The notes under the pieces are model-generated. The model worked only from the letters and a program-made list of their open reading frames with translations, made no database searches and was not told the origin of the DNA. 26,445 bases of DNA, taken from Saprospiraceae bacterium (GTDB taxonomy: Bacteria; Bacteroidota; Bacteroidia; Chitinophagales; Saprospiraceae). The translations under genes were made by a program, and so were the position numbers. The stretch lies in contig JADZFP010000096.1 of NCBI GenBank assembly GCA_020849825.1, positions 1-26,445 of the forward strand, read 5' to 3'. Every line of letters starts with the position of its first letter. Position 1 is the stretch's first letter. Shown here in pieces: positions 15,381 to 23,704 of this stretch.

Positions 15381-15713
15381 TTAGTTACTGGTCAATTCGA
15401 AGATAAAATCCTGAGGTATCGGCTTCCTGGCCAGCCGGATCTCGATACGGGCCACCAGTTCAACTTTTAGACCTTGTTCTCTGGCAGCCGCGAGAAAAGC
15501 CCTGACACTCTTCTTTTGAGCCCTGAGCTCGTTTATTTTTTGATCAAATGGCCGGGCGTCAAACTGGTGGTCGCCTTCCCATTGGCGCAACATGTGAATG
15601 TTGTGCCACTGAATACGCTCACCGACAAGCGCGTCAAGGAGTTCAATCGCTTCTTTGGGCGAAAGCTTTTCATTGACCAGGTCAATAATTTCGGCTATTC
15701 TTTTATTCTGCAT
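15381..15713 (-). CDS. Small protein of unknown function upstream of icd
   Basis: 110 residues, no signal peptide or membrane segment, predicted mostly helical. The first half (AEIIDLVNEKLSPKEAIELLDALVGERIQWHNIHMLRQWEGDH) and a second, basic part (INELRAQKKSVRAFLAAAREQGLKVEL, then IEIRLARKPI) suggest a small soluble cytosolic protein. I do not recognise the family. It sits 13 bases after a small membrane-protein gene and 29 bases before icd on the same strand, with no terminator between, so it is probably co-transcribed with icd. A role tied to icd is guilt by association only. Confidence 0.75.
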   Translation of the reverse strand: MQNKRIAEIIDLVNEKLSPKEAIELLDALVGERIQWHNIHMLRQWEGDHQFDARPFDQKINELRAQKKSVRAFLAAAREQGLKVELVARIEIRLARKPIPQDFIFELTSN

Positions 15714-15726
15714 GGCTGGCTCAGCA

Positions 15727-16002
15727 TTAGGATTGATGAAAAGATTCGGACGGCCCAGACATTCGCCTGATCATCAGTAACATTCCGAAGAACAGGGTGG
15801 AAACCAGCAGTTCTTTAAAACATAAAAAGTCGCAGTAGGCCGACAGACCGAGGGCTGCGGCTGCAAAGCCCGCAAAAGCAACGGGCCACAGGATCTTTTC
15901 CAGGTCGAATGAATACCTCGGACCCGTTGACAAAAACGGAGGCTGCCCGTCGGAGGAGTGTACTGCGGAAGAAGGTAGATACGCTTTTATTTGTACTGAC
16001 AT
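15727..16002 (-). CDS. Small two-helix membrane protein of unknown function
   Basis: 91 residues from the ATG at 16002. An upstream ATG at 16035 in the same frame would overlap the predicted promoter and add MSAHLCHQKAS, so it is less likely. A polar N-terminal half is followed by two hydrophobic helices (ILWPVAFAGFAAAALGLSAY at about 50-69 and FKELLVSTLFFGMLLMIRRM), then a short polar tail; both ends are probably cytoplasmic. No family recognised. It is the first gene of the icd operon and divergent from the LysR regulator (81 bases between start codons), a layout in which the LysR protein often controls the divergent gene. The overlapping alternative frame looks non-coding. Confidence 0.6.
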   Translation of the reverse strand: MSVQIKAYLPSSAVHSSDGQPPFLSTGPRYSFDLEKILWPVAFAGFAAAALGLSAYCDFLCFKELLVSTLFFGMLLMIRRMSGPSESFHQS

Positions 16003-16018
16003 ACTCGCTTTTTGATGG

Positions 16019-16046
16019 CAAAGATGTGCCGACAAATAATAAACAA
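16019..16046 (-). promoter_or_regulatory. Putative promoter of the small-gene/icd operon
   Basis: On the minus strand TTG (16044-16046) and CATCTTTG (16019-16026, 7 of 8 matches to TAnnTTTG) are separated by 17 bases, acceptable for the Bacteroidota primary sigma factor. Transcription would start about 10 bases before the ATG at 16002. It interleaves with the divergent LysR promoter region. Confidence 0.45.
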
Positions 16047-16048
16047 TA

Positions 16049-16067
16049 ATTTATCTTTGTAATAAAT
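16049..16067. promoter_or_regulatory. Candidate LysR operator: inverted repeat ATTTAT-N7-ATAAAT
   Basis: A perfect 6-base inverted repeat with a 7-base spacer spans 19 bases, and the half-sites have the AT-rich dyad character of LysR boxes. It covers the -7 element of the LysR gene and lies just outside the -33 of the divergent operon. That is the expected place for negative autoregulation combined with control of the neighbour. Its high A/T content means chance is a real alternative. Confidence 0.4.
16052..16059 (+). promoter_or_regulatory. Putative -7 element of the LysR gene
   Basis: TATCTTTG is a perfect match to TAnnTTTG, 24 bases before the ATG at 16084. No TTG is visible at -33, which would suit an activator-dependent or weak promoter. 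Confidence 0.5.
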
Positions 16068-16083
16068 ACCATAATGTTTACTT

Positions 16084-17007
16084 ATGGAATATACTTTAAA
16101 TCAGCTCAAAATATTCATAAAAGTCGCTGAGCATCAAAGCATTACCAAGGCATCGGCAGAGCTCTACCTGACACAGCCCGCCGTATCCATTCAACTGAAA
16201 AAATTTCAGGAACAGTTTGCCATACCGCTCACCGAGGTAATCGGGAAAAAACTTTTCGTCACCGATTTCGGTATGGAAATCGCGGTATCGGCCCGGAAGA
16301 TCCTGGATGAAATCGAGGCGATCAACTACAAAACAAAGTCGTACAAAGGGCAGCTGGCCGGCCGGCTCAGAATATCGACCGCCTCTACCGGCAAATACGT
16401 CATGCCCTTTTTTCTGTCTGATTTTCTTCGGCAAAACCCTGCCGTGGACCTGATTATGGACGTGACCAACAAAACCCAGGTGGTGAAAAACCTGGAACAA
16501 AACGAGGTCGACTTTTCGCTGGTTTCAGTCGTGCCGGATCACCTGAATCTCAACAAGGTGCCGTTGTTGCAGAACAAACTTTACCTTGTAGGAGGGACGC
16601 GCATTTCGCGAAACCCGAAGATGCCCGTCCGGAAATTACTCGAACAACACCCGCTGCTTTACCGGGAGTTTGGCTCTGCGACCCGAAACGCCATGGAACA
16701 GTTTATCGAGAAAGAACAATGGCCCAATTACAAACAAATCGAACTTACCTCCAACGAAGCCCTTAAGCAAGCGCTGATTGCGGGACTGGGCTACTCCATC
16801 ATGCCGCTGATCGGTATCAAAAACGAACTAAAAAGTAACGAACTGGAAATTATCCCCTACAAGGGCCTGCCCATTGTTTCCCACTGGAACCTTGTGTGGT
16901 TGTCGGCCAAAAGGCTTTCTCCCATTGCGGAAGCCTATCTGGCATTTATACAGCGTGAAAAAGACCGAATCATCGACGAGGTATTTCCCTGGTTTGAAAT
17001 CTATTAA
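16084..17007 (+). CDS. LysR-family transcriptional regulator
   Basis: 307 residues, normal LysR length. Residues 1-60 are the winged helix-turn-helix (LNQLKIFIKVAEHQSITKAS, then LYLTQPAVSIQLKKFQE), followed by the linker helix (ISARKILDEIEAIN-like). The effector-binding domain runs from about 90 (GRLRISTASTGKYVMPFFLS to the C-terminus) in the type 2 periplasmic-binding fold, with the GLGYSIMPL motif near 240. The STGKYVMP...F....P.VDL pattern recalls CbbR/CysB-like members. The effector cannot be told from sequence. It is divergent from the two small genes plus icd, so that operon is the most likely target. The 3' end of the gene forms the 5' arm of a 15-base-pair hairpin whose loop holds the stop codon. 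Confidence 0.95.
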   Translation: MEYTLNQLKIFIKVAEHQSITKASAELYLTQPAVSIQLKKFQEQFAIPLTEVIGKKLFVTDFGMEIAVSARKILDEIEAINYKTKSYKGQLAGRLRISTASTGKYVMPFFLSDFLRQNPAVDLIMDVTNKTQVVKNLEQNEVDFSLVSVVPDHLNLNKVPLLQNKLYLVGGTRISRNPKMPVRKLLEQHPLLYREFGSATRNAMEQFIEKEQWPNYKQIELTSNEALKQALIAGLGYSIMPLIGIKNELKSNELEIIPYKGLPIVSHWNLVWLSAKRLSPIAEAYLAFIQREKDRIIDEVFPWFEIY

Positions 17008-17022
17008 AAACCAGGGAAATAC
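16981..17022. terminator. 15-bp perfect hairpin spanning the LysR stop codon
   Basis: GTATTTCCCTGGTTT (16981-16995) is exactly inverted as AAACCAGGGAAATAC (17008-17022), with a 12-base loop ending in the LysR stop codon TAA. The 5' arm encodes the final residues VFPWF. It lies between convergent genes (the minus-strand neighbour ends at 17046). Neither strand has a T-tract after the stem, so intrinsic termination is not assured; a 3'-end-protecting or bidirectional stop structure is equally possible. Confidence 0.6.
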
Positions 17023-17045
17023 AGCCGTCGAGTCTTCGGCCTGTT

Positions 17046-18419
17046 TCAATTCGACAGCACCAGTTTCCGGCTACCCAAAAACACCCCCTTTTGCCAAACA
17101 CTCAACAGGTATACACCTTCGGGCGCCTGCATGGCAGGGTGCCAGGGCGAACCGGGCAAAGCCGTACCGGCGGCAACAATCCGGCCGTTCATATCGGTCA
17201 GTCGGTAGGTGAGCGCCGAACGCGAATCGGCAGTTTCACAACGGATGGCCTGGCCGGAACGAAACGGATTGGCAAACTGGCAGGAGCAGGAGGGAATTGT
17301 CGAAGTGGCGCCCGTCCCGACAGCATCCGGACTGCGGTACCAGGTAGAATCAATAGTATTGGGCTTCAGCAGATCGCCGGGAATCGCCTGCAGGTAGGTT
17401 TCCACATATAAAACCCGATCGTTGTCCAGCGGCGTAAACACCTTCGTGGTTACCCAGTTCGGTGCAAAGGCGCCGTTTACGATCACGTCATTTGACTCGT
17501 AGGTATAGTCATTGGAATAATAGCCGTCGCCCGGTTCGAAATATTTGCGGGAACTGGGCGAAAAACTCAACCCGCCGTCGGTCGATACAACCGTAAGAGA
17601 AGAATCCAGTTGCCCCTCGGTGTCATAGTAATACCGTGTAACAAACAAGCCATTGATAAAATACTCGGGTATTATGTTGGTAAAAAACGTGCTGTCGAGC
17701 AACCCGTCGGGCCGGTAGATGGAGGAGTCAGTATTAAAAGTCTCGACATCATTGGAACTGATGGAGTAGCGATGTTTTACCAGCAACCGGCCATCGGGTT
17801 GGTAAGTGTAATCTTCTCTTTCCACAATAGCCCATTGATTTGCGTCTTCGTCCCAATCTTCGCGGTCAAATTCGAGCACCTTGCCGTCGGGCGTGCTCTG
17901 GGTAAATTCACGCGTATAGTTATCCCACTGCTGCGTGCCTGGATTCCAAAGCAGGTACAGCATGTTTTCCGTATGTGCAACATCGTCAAAGTTGTATGAG
18001 ATGTCGTAATACGGCACCCAGACGCCGGCAGATCCGTAAGCACCGAGGATATGCGTCAGCCGACTTTGGGCATCGTATTCGTACTCGTCTCTGATCCAGT
18101 TTTCCCAGGGGCCTTCGGGATTGGGAGTGCTTTTCAAACCTATAAACAATACAGGGCGATCGTCCGCATCGTAAATGGTGGTATCTCGAAAATAATAGGG
18201 AGCGATGCCTGTCCAGAAGGACTGAGAAAAAGAGGACGTTTCCAGATGGTCGGCGTTGTAATACCAATATGTTTCCGAATGATTTTGCTGTGTTCCGGTG
18301 TTGTAGTCGTAATAAGACCAGTGTGAGGAATCAGCGAGAAGGGGGAGCAGGAGGTTTTGTGCAGTAGCCGGCGCCAGTGCAAGCGAGAGAAAGGCGAGTA
18401 GTGTAAATGTATACTTCAT
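17046..18419 (-). CDS. T9SS-exported protein with YD-like repeats (457 aa)
   Basis: Signal peptide at residues 1-20 (MKYTFTLLAFLSLALAPATAQ). The body holds degenerate tandem units of the YD/RHS kind: YEYDAQSRLTHIL, YTYQPDGRLLVKHRY, IYRPDGLLDSTFF, YYYDTEGQLDSSLTV, each about 35-50 residues apart and rich in Tyr, Asp and Trp. Before the C-terminus, CSCQFANPFRSGQAIRCET opens a T9SS sorting domain (YRLTDMNGRIVAAG, PEGVYLLSVWQKGVFLGSRKLVLSN); its opening NPF replaces the usual NP. No enzymatic motif is seen, so a surface protein of unknown role is the best description. It is downstream of uvrB on the same strand with a 137-base gap holding a -7-like GACCTTTG (18439-18446, minus strand), so it is probably transcribed separately. 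Confidence 0.88.
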   Translation of the reverse strand: MKYTFTLLAFLSLALAPATAQNLLLPLLADSSHWSYYDYNTGTQQNHSETYWYYNADHLETSSFSQSFWTGIAPYYFRDTTIYDADDRPVLFIGLKSTPNPEGPWENWIRDEYEYDAQSRLTHILGAYGSAGVWVPYYDISYNFDDVAHTENMLYLLWNPGTQQWDNYTREFTQSTPDGKVLEFDREDWDEDANQWAIVEREDYTYQPDGRLLVKHRYSISSNDVETFNTDSSIYRPDGLLDSTFFTNIIPEYFINGLFVTRYYYDTEGQLDSSLTVVSTDGGLSFSPSSRKYFEPGDGYYSNDYTYESNDVIVNGAFAPNWVTTKVFTPLDNDRVLYVETYLQAIPGDLLKPNTIDSTWYRSPDAVGTGATSTIPSCSCQFANPFRSGQAIRCETADSRSALTYRLTDMNGRIVAAGTALPGSPWHPAMQAPEGVYLLSVWQKGVFLGSRKLVLSN

Positions 18420-18556
18420 GATGAAAAGGATTTACCTGCAAAGGTCAGCCCCCCGCCAAGTGAAAAAAACTACGTTTTTAAGATACTTTCCAGAAGCCCT
18501 GGGAAACGTTCCGCTCGTCATCAAACAGTTGGCCCTCGGTTTGCCCCCAATAAGCC

Positions 18557-20590
18557 TTACACCTCAAACCGCTCGCCCAGCTTTTTCTTCAACGCCAGCA
18601 TTTCGTCGCGCAACTGTGCAGCGGTGATAAAATCGAGGTCTTTGGCTGCCTTTTTCATGCGGGACTCGGTCTCTGCGATCATTTTCTCCAACTGGCTGCG
18701 CGAAGCATACGCAACAATGGGTTCGGCGGCCAGACTGGCCTGTTCCGGCTCGACGTAGTATTTGACCGGCTCACCGCCCCGTATATCGAGGATGCTGCGC
18801 TGGGCGAGAATTTGATCCCTCGATTTGGTCACCGTGGTCGGCGTAATGCCGTGCTCTTCGTTGTATGCCATCTGAATCGAGCGCCGGCGGTTGGTCTCGT
18901 CGATGGTGTTACGCATGGCGTCGGTGATTTTGTCGGCGTAAAAAATGACCAGGCCGTGGGCATTCCGGGCGGCGCGACCGGCGGTCTGGGTCAGCGAGCG
19001 GGCATTGCGCAGGAAGCCCTCCTTGTCGGCATCGAGGATCGCGACGAGAGAAACCTCGGGCAGGTCGAGGCCTTCGCGGAGCAGGTTGACGCCGATCAAA
19101 ACATCGTATTCGCCGAGGCGCAGGTCGCGCAGAATTTCCACCCGTTCCAGGGTTTCGACCTCGGAGTGGATGTAACGGCAGCGGATGCCGACTTTGGCCA
19201 GGTATTCGGCCAGTTCCTCGGCCATCCGTTTGGTGAGGGTAGTGACCAGAGTACGCTCGCCCACTTCGACACGGCGCTGGATTTCCTCCATCAGGTCGTC
19301 GATCTGGTTGAGCGAGGGGCGCACGTCGATCGGCGGGTCGAGCAGGCCGGTGGGGCGCACCAATTGCTCCACCACCACGCCTTCGGTTTGTTCCAGTTCG
19401 TAATCGGCGGGCGTCGCGCTGACGAAGACAACCTGATTGATCAGGGTTTCAAATTCCTCAAAACTCTGCGGCCGGTTGTCGATGGCGGAGGGCAGACGAA
19501 AGCCCCAGTTGACCAGCGATTGTTTGCGGGCGCGGTCGCCGCCCCACATGCCGCGCACCTGCGGCAGCGTGACGTGGCTTTCGTCCACGATCATCAGATA
19601 ATCATCGGGGAAATAATCGAGCAGGCAAAAAGGACGGGAGCCCGGCGTCCGGCGGTCGAAAAAACGCGAATAGTTTTCGATGCCGTTGCAATACCCGAGT
19701 TCCTTGATCATTTCCAGGTCGAATGTCGTGCGCTCCTTGATGCGCCGGGCCTCCGCGAGGCGGCCTTCGCGGATAAAGTATTTTTCCTGTTCCACCAGTT
19801 CGTCCTGTATTTCCACCATAATCTGGGCCAGGCGCTCCTTGGGCGCCACGTACAGGTTGGCCGGGAAAATAGCGGCATTTTCAATGGTTTCGATGCGTTT
19901 GCCGGTTTCGATTTCGATGCTTTCCAGGCTCTCGATCTCGTCGCCCCAAAACGTGACGCGATAACCCCAGTCGGCGTAGGGCAGGTTGATGTCGACCGTA
20001 TCACCCTTGACGCGGAAGGTGCCGCGCGAAAAGTCGGTTTCGGTGCGCGAGTACAGGCTGTTGACCAGATCGTACAGGAATTGGGTGCGCGTAAGCTTCT
20101 GGCCTTTGAACAGGCGAATAATCCCGGTTTTGTAATCTTCGGGGTTGCCCATGCCATAGATGCACGACACCGAAGCGACGATGATAATATCGCGTCGGCC
20201 GGAAAGCAGGGTAGAGGTGGCTTTCAACCGGAGTTTGTCGACCAGTTCATTGATTTGCAGGTCTTTTTCAATATAGGTATCCGTGACGGAGATGTAAGCT
20301 TCGGGCTGGTAATAATCGTAGTAAGAGACGAAGTACTCCACCGCGTTGTCGGGGAAAAAAGACTGAAACTCACCGTACAACTGGGCGGTCAGCGTCTTGT
20401 TGTGGGTCAGTACCAGGGTCGGGCGGTTCACCTGGGCGATGACGTTGGCCATCGTGAAGGTTTTTCCCGAGCCGGTAACGCCCAGCAGTACCTGGGCCCG
20501 GTCGCCGTTTTGAATGCCCGCCACGAGCTGGCGGATGGCCTGGGGCTGGTCGCCGGTGGGGGTGTATTGAGAGGAGAGTTTGAATTGCAT
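18557..20590 (-). CDS. uvrB: Excinuclease ABC subunit B
   Basis: 677 residues, full length. Walker A GVTGSGKT is at 37-44. The DNA-clamping beta-hairpin with YYDYYQPEAY lies around 90-115. Helicase motifs follow: DESH in motif II, VSATPADYE, TLTKRMAEELAEYL, then GVNLLREGLDLPEVSLVAILDADKEGFLR and QTAGRAARN (motif VI). The C-terminal UVR domain that contacts UvrC lies at about 635-670 (RSQLEKMIAETESRMKKAAKDLDF). UvrB receives damaged DNA from UvrA and recruits UvrC for incision in nucleotide excision repair. All motifs are intact. A strong terminator upstream separates it from the 958-residue T9SS gene. A weak -7-like GAATTTTG lies in the 178-base upstream gap. Confidence 0.99.
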   Translation of the reverse strand: MQFKLSSQYTPTGDQPQAIRQLVAGIQNGDRAQVLLGVTGSGKTFTMANVIAQVNRPTLVLTHNKTLTAQLYGEFQSFFPDNAVEYFVSYYDYYQPEAYISVTDTYIEKDLQINELVDKLRLKATSTLLSGRRDIIIVASVSCIYGMGNPEDYKTGIIRLFKGQKLTRTQFLYDLVNSLYSRTETDFSRGTFRVKGDTVDINLPYADWGYRVTFWGDEIESLESIEIETGKRIETIENAAIFPANLYVAPKERLAQIMVEIQDELVEQEKYFIREGRLAEARRIKERTTFDLEMIKELGYCNGIENYSRFFDRRTPGSRPFCLLDYFPDDYLMIVDESHVTLPQVRGMWGGDRARKQSLVNWGFRLPSAIDNRPQSFEEFETLINQVVFVSATPADYELEQTEGVVVEQLVRPTGLLDPPIDVRPSLNQIDDLMEEIQRRVEVGERTLVTTLTKRMAEELAEYLAKVGIRCRYIHSEVETLERVEILRDLRLGEYDVLIGVNLLREGLDLPEVSLVAILDADKEGFLRNARSLTQTAGRAARNAHGLVIFYADKITDAMRNTIDETNRRRSIQMAYNEEHGITPTTVTKSRDQILAQRSILDIRGGEPVKYYVEPEQASLAAEPIVAYASRSQLEKMIAETESRMKKAAKDLDFITAAQLRDEMLALKKKLGERFEV

Positions 20591-20668
20591 GTAACAGATT
20601 TATAACCCTTCAAAACCCTCAAAATTCGGAATTAGTTGCCACCTGCGCCGTTTTTAAAACAATTTTTT

Positions 20669-20730
20669 TTAAACAAAAAACAAAAGCCGACCGGCGGCAA
20701 CCCAGTTCAATGGTTCGCCGCCGGCCGGCT
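20669..20730 (-). terminator. Rho-independent terminator after the 958-aa T9SS gene
   Basis: Read on the minus strand, a 14-base-pair GC-rich stem with one G-U pair (20717-20730 with 20685-20698) has an 18-base loop and is followed by TTTTGTTTTTTG. It begins 38 bases after the stop at 20769 and isolates uvrB from read-through. Confidence 0.9.
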
Positions 20731-20768
20731 CAAAACAGGTGCTTAACGCCGTAACACCCCAATCACCA

Positions 20769-23645
20769 CTACCGCCGCACTACCCTTGCCCGGCCCGTCA
20801 CGGCCTTGCCGCTCCGCCACTCCATCAGATAAATACCGGCCGGCAAGGACGTTTTCACCTCCGTCAGCGGGCCGTTCGCGGGTTGTACGTGCACCAACTT
20901 ACCCACAGCATTGTAAAGCAGGATATTATCGCCGGCCGACTGGCTGGCCTCCGGCGCTTCCACCCAAAACGTGCCAGCGGAAGGATTCGGGAAAACCCGC
21001 AATTGCACACCCTCGTCCGGCAAACTGTTCACCCGGCTGACAACGCTCAGAAATCCCGTATCCACCGTGTGCCATACGGTATTCGTGATCACCGGCGGGT
21101 TGAAGTCGAAGTAGATGCCGGCGCGGTTTTCCAGCAGGGTCCCCATCGGAATATCGGTTTTGTGTTCGATCGAAAACTGAACGAAACCGTGCGAAGCCGC
21201 TTCATTGACGTTTGAATCCGGCAGGGCGATGTTGTTGAAAATAAAGGTCAAAATGCCGGTTTCGGTGACGTTGTAGTCGAATGCATGGCTTGCAGCGCCT
21301 ACTTTCAAACTCAGTGGCTCCAGCCAGGCGTCGAGGGTGTCGCGAATGACCACGGTAAAGGCCGTGTCGGTGCCGGTGTTCTGAAAACGAATACGGTAAT
21401 CGAGCGGTGTGCCGGGCAGGATATAGTGTTCGTCGCCCACGCCGCGCGGGGTGGCGGCTTTGTCGTTGGGGTCGTAAGCGCAGACGAGTTCATGGCAGTC
21501 GCGTGCAGTCGCCGGCCGGCCGTCGGTATTGGGGAATTCGAGCAATGCGCCGGGCTGAACGGGGCCGTTACAACCTTCCACCCCGACCGACACCGCTTCG
21601 GAAAGCGGGTGGTTGGGCTCCTGTTCCGCCAAAAACCGCAGCGTAGTGCCACCGGCAGCCAGGGTAGCCGTGTATTGTTCCTGCGGCAGCAAAGACGGCA
21701 GCGGCGATTGCATCATGATGACGTGATCGTCGACGACGACGAAGCCGAGCCCCTCGGCGCTGGCACCGAAACCGGTGTTGGTCAGCACGAATTGTACGCT
21801 GTCGCCCAGGCAATTGGCCATACCCGCCAGGGTTGCGCCCGACCAGTTGGCCGGCGGATTGCAGAGCGTATCCGGGTAAATGGCCGCGCTGACGCAAATG
21901 GTTTGGCCGAGTTCGGTTTCGTCGCAGTCGGGCGTTGCGGTAATGGTAAAAGAGCCGCATTCGAGGGCGTCCACGGCGCCGATTTGAAACGAAAATGTTG
22001 TGCCGTCGAACGTATAAGGAATACTCGCCTCGTTGAAGTCGAGTTCATCGGGCAGCACAATTTCGACCACCACGCTGTCGGCCGTCACGGTACCGTCGTT
22101 GCAATAGCTGACGTGGTAAACATTCGGAAAACAACGGCGCAGGAAGGGCGTCGAAATGGAAATTGTCATAGCCGGGCAGTCGACGATGGCGGCGGCGGAG
22201 AAATGCTGTGAAAGGGTGGTCAGTCCCGTATCCGGCACTACCACGGTCACGCCGTTCGGGCAAATATTCCACAGATCGGAGGGCGGAAAAACATAAATCT
22301 GATGCGTGCCAAAAGGCAAGCCGAGCGAGTAAAACCCTTGTTCGTTGGTGGTTGTGAAGAATTCATTTCCGCTGGCGGCAAAAACAAACCAGTTGCCCAG
22401 CCCGATTTCACTGGTATCGGCCACGCAATTATCATTGGTGTCGAACCTGAGGTAACCTTCCAGATTACCGGGCATCAAATTGCCGCCGGCATCAATTTTC
22501 ATCACGTACAGAAAGTCTTCTACACCCTGATCAGCATTGCCGCCGATGATGAACCCGCCGTCGGGCGTAGGCGCCGCGCCGACAAAATGATTGCCCGGGC
22601 CCAAGCTCAGCACAGAATAGTTCTTTTTCCAGATCAGGTTGCCGGCATGATCGAAACGCGCGAAGAAAGAGACGTTGTCATTGAGCGAGCTTCCTTCTTT
22701 CCCCATAAAAAGGATGCCCTGGCTTGCACCGGTTACAAGCGGTTTTATCGAATGCGCCACACTGGCCGCGCCAATCAAGGTATTGACATCAACCGACCAG
22801 GTCAGCGTTCCGCTATCGTCGTAGCGCTGCAGAAAGATTTGTGAATTACCGGTCGGCAATTCCGTTTGCCCATAACTGACCGTAATGCCATTACGGGTGT
22901 CCAGCGCAAAACTGTTAAAAGCGCTGCTCTGCTGCAAAGGCAAGGACCAAAGCAGGTTGCCGGCAAGGTCACGTCGATTCAGGGAAGTAGAAGTAACCCC
23001 ATTGACGCCGGCCCTGAACATACCATATACCATACTGCCGTCGGGATTGGGTTCCATAAAAATCTTTGTGATATCCTGATCGGCGGAGGGCTGTTCCACT
23101 ATATTCCACAACAACTCGCCCGAAGAAGAAAGTTTCGCAGCAAACACGCGGTACTCCACCGGCGGAATCAGCCTTTTGGCTTCGCCAATAATCATGATTT
23201 CACCCGAGTCGGTTTCCTTGGCATCCATCGGTGTGTATAACCATTGTGTTGATTTCGGCACGGAGGAGGTCCAGATAGTGTCGCCAGCCACAGTACGTTT
23301 GAATACCAGCAGCTGATTGTCGACAAAGGTGTTGTTCGACACCAGCAAAGTGTCGTCGCGCAGCCAATACACAAAGTCTTCTTCGGGCAACTGCGTGCAG
23401 TTCGTTTCCCAACTGAGCTCCTGGCCATCGAGATCAAGTTCCTGACGCGACAGGCAGAAGTCCGGAAACCCGTCGAGCGACAATACCGTGTAACCGGACG
23501 GCGAAAAGCGAAAGCGTGTTTGGTCGGGGTCGGCAGCGTGAATTTTGGTGTAAAACACCTGCCCGTAACTCGTCGTGAGTAAAAAGCAGCAGACCGCAAG
23601 GGTCCAGATTATTCGCAGTGAAAAGGATTCTTTTTTCATGTTCAT
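20769..23645 (-). CDS. Large T9SS-exported protein: propeller, SdrD-B-like and DUF11-like domains (958 aa)
   Basis: The signal peptide ends near TTSYGQ (residue 29); an ATG two codons in (23639) is an equally good start. Residues ~35-390 contain repeated blade-like units with D..G.L.W motifs (SSGELLWN, LAGNLLWS, DSGTLTWS, HAGNLIWK), typical of WD40/PQQ-like or SBBP propellers. About 395-470 is a prealbumin/SdrD-B-like domain (EGYLRFDTNDNCVADTSE, TTTNEQGFYSLGLPFG). About 480-760 has beta-sandwich repeats. CAYDPNDKAATPRG through YFDFNPPVITNTV is the DUF11-like conserved repeat that in Bacteroidota surface proteins commonly precedes the sorting domain. The last ~90 residues are the T9SS type A domain (RVFPNPSAGTFWVEAPE, NAVGKLVHV, PAGIYLMEW). 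Surface-exposed, function unknown. Divergent from copy B. Confidence 0.9.
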   Translation of the reverse strand: MNMKKESFSLRIIWTLAVCCFLLTTSYGQVFYTKIHAADPDQTRFRFSPSGYTVLSLDGFPDFCLSRQELDLDGQELSWETNCTQLPEEDFVYWLRDDTLLVSNNTFVDNQLLVFKRTVAGDTIWTSSVPKSTQWLYTPMDAKETDSGEIMIIGEAKRLIPPVEYRVFAAKLSSSGELLWNIVEQPSADQDITKIFMEPNPDGSMVYGMFRAGVNGVTSTSLNRRDLAGNLLWSLPLQQSSAFNSFALDTRNGITVSYGQTELPTGNSQIFLQRYDDSGTLTWSVDVNTLIGAASVAHSIKPLVTGASQGILFMGKEGSSLNDNVSFFARFDHAGNLIWKKNYSVLSLGPGNHFVGAAPTPDGGFIIGGNADQGVEDFLYVMKIDAGGNLMPGNLEGYLRFDTNDNCVADTSEIGLGNWFVFAASGNEFFTTTNEQGFYSLGLPFGTHQIYVFPPSDLWNICPNGVTVVVPDTGLTTLSQHFSAAAIVDCPAMTISISTPFLRRCFPNVYHVSYCNDGTVTADSVVVEIVLPDELDFNEASIPYTFDGTTFSFQIGAVDALECGSFTITATPDCDETELGQTICVSAAIYPDTLCNPPANWSGATLAGMANCLGDSVQFVLTNTGFGASAEGLGFVVVDDHVIMMQSPLPSLLPQEQYTATLAAGGTTLRFLAEQEPNHPLSEAVSVGVEGCNGPVQPGALLEFPNTDGRPATARDCHELVCAYDPNDKAATPRGVGDEHYILPGTPLDYRIRFQNTGTDTAFTVVIRDTLDAWLEPLSLKVGAASHAFDYNVTETGILTFIFNNIALPDSNVNEAASHGFVQFSIEHKTDIPMGTLLENRAGIYFDFNPPVITNTVWHTVDTGFLSVVSRVNSLPDEGVQLRVFPNPSAGTFWVEAPEASQSAGDNILLYNAVGKLVHVQPANGPLTEVKTSLPAGIYLMEWRSGKAVTGRARVVRR

Positions 23646-23659
23646 GTGATTTGATCACA
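23645..23659. promoter_or_regulatory. Perfect palindrome TGTGA-N5-TCACA at the start of the 958-aa gene
   Basis: The 15 bases form a perfect 5+5 inverted repeat immediately before the minus-strand ATG and overlapping its expected transcription start. The half-sites equal those of CRP-family operators, though the spacer is 5 and not the 6 of E. coli CRP. A repressor-type site for a CRP/FNR-family protein is possible but unproven. Confidence 0.35.
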
Positions 23660-23665
23660 AACATA
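23658..23665 (-). promoter_or_regulatory. Putative -7 element of the 958-aa T9SS gene
   Basis: On the minus strand TATGTTTG matches TAnnTTTG exactly, about 12 bases before the ATG at 23645. No well-spaced -33 TTG is seen. It abuts the TGTGA-N5-TCACA palindrome. Confidence 0.45.
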
Positions 23666-23704
23666 GCCCTATTCAACAGTGCTGTTTTTGAACAGAATTT
23701 CAGG

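Noticed and set aside
15815..16072. 85-residue minus-strand ORF
   Set aside because: It overlaps the better 91-residue two-helix frame, has no coherent hydrophobic pattern and would start inside the LysR promoter region.
18812..20605. 597-residue plus-strand ORF
   Set aside because: It is antisense to uvrB, whose helicase motifs are complete; no recognisable domain.
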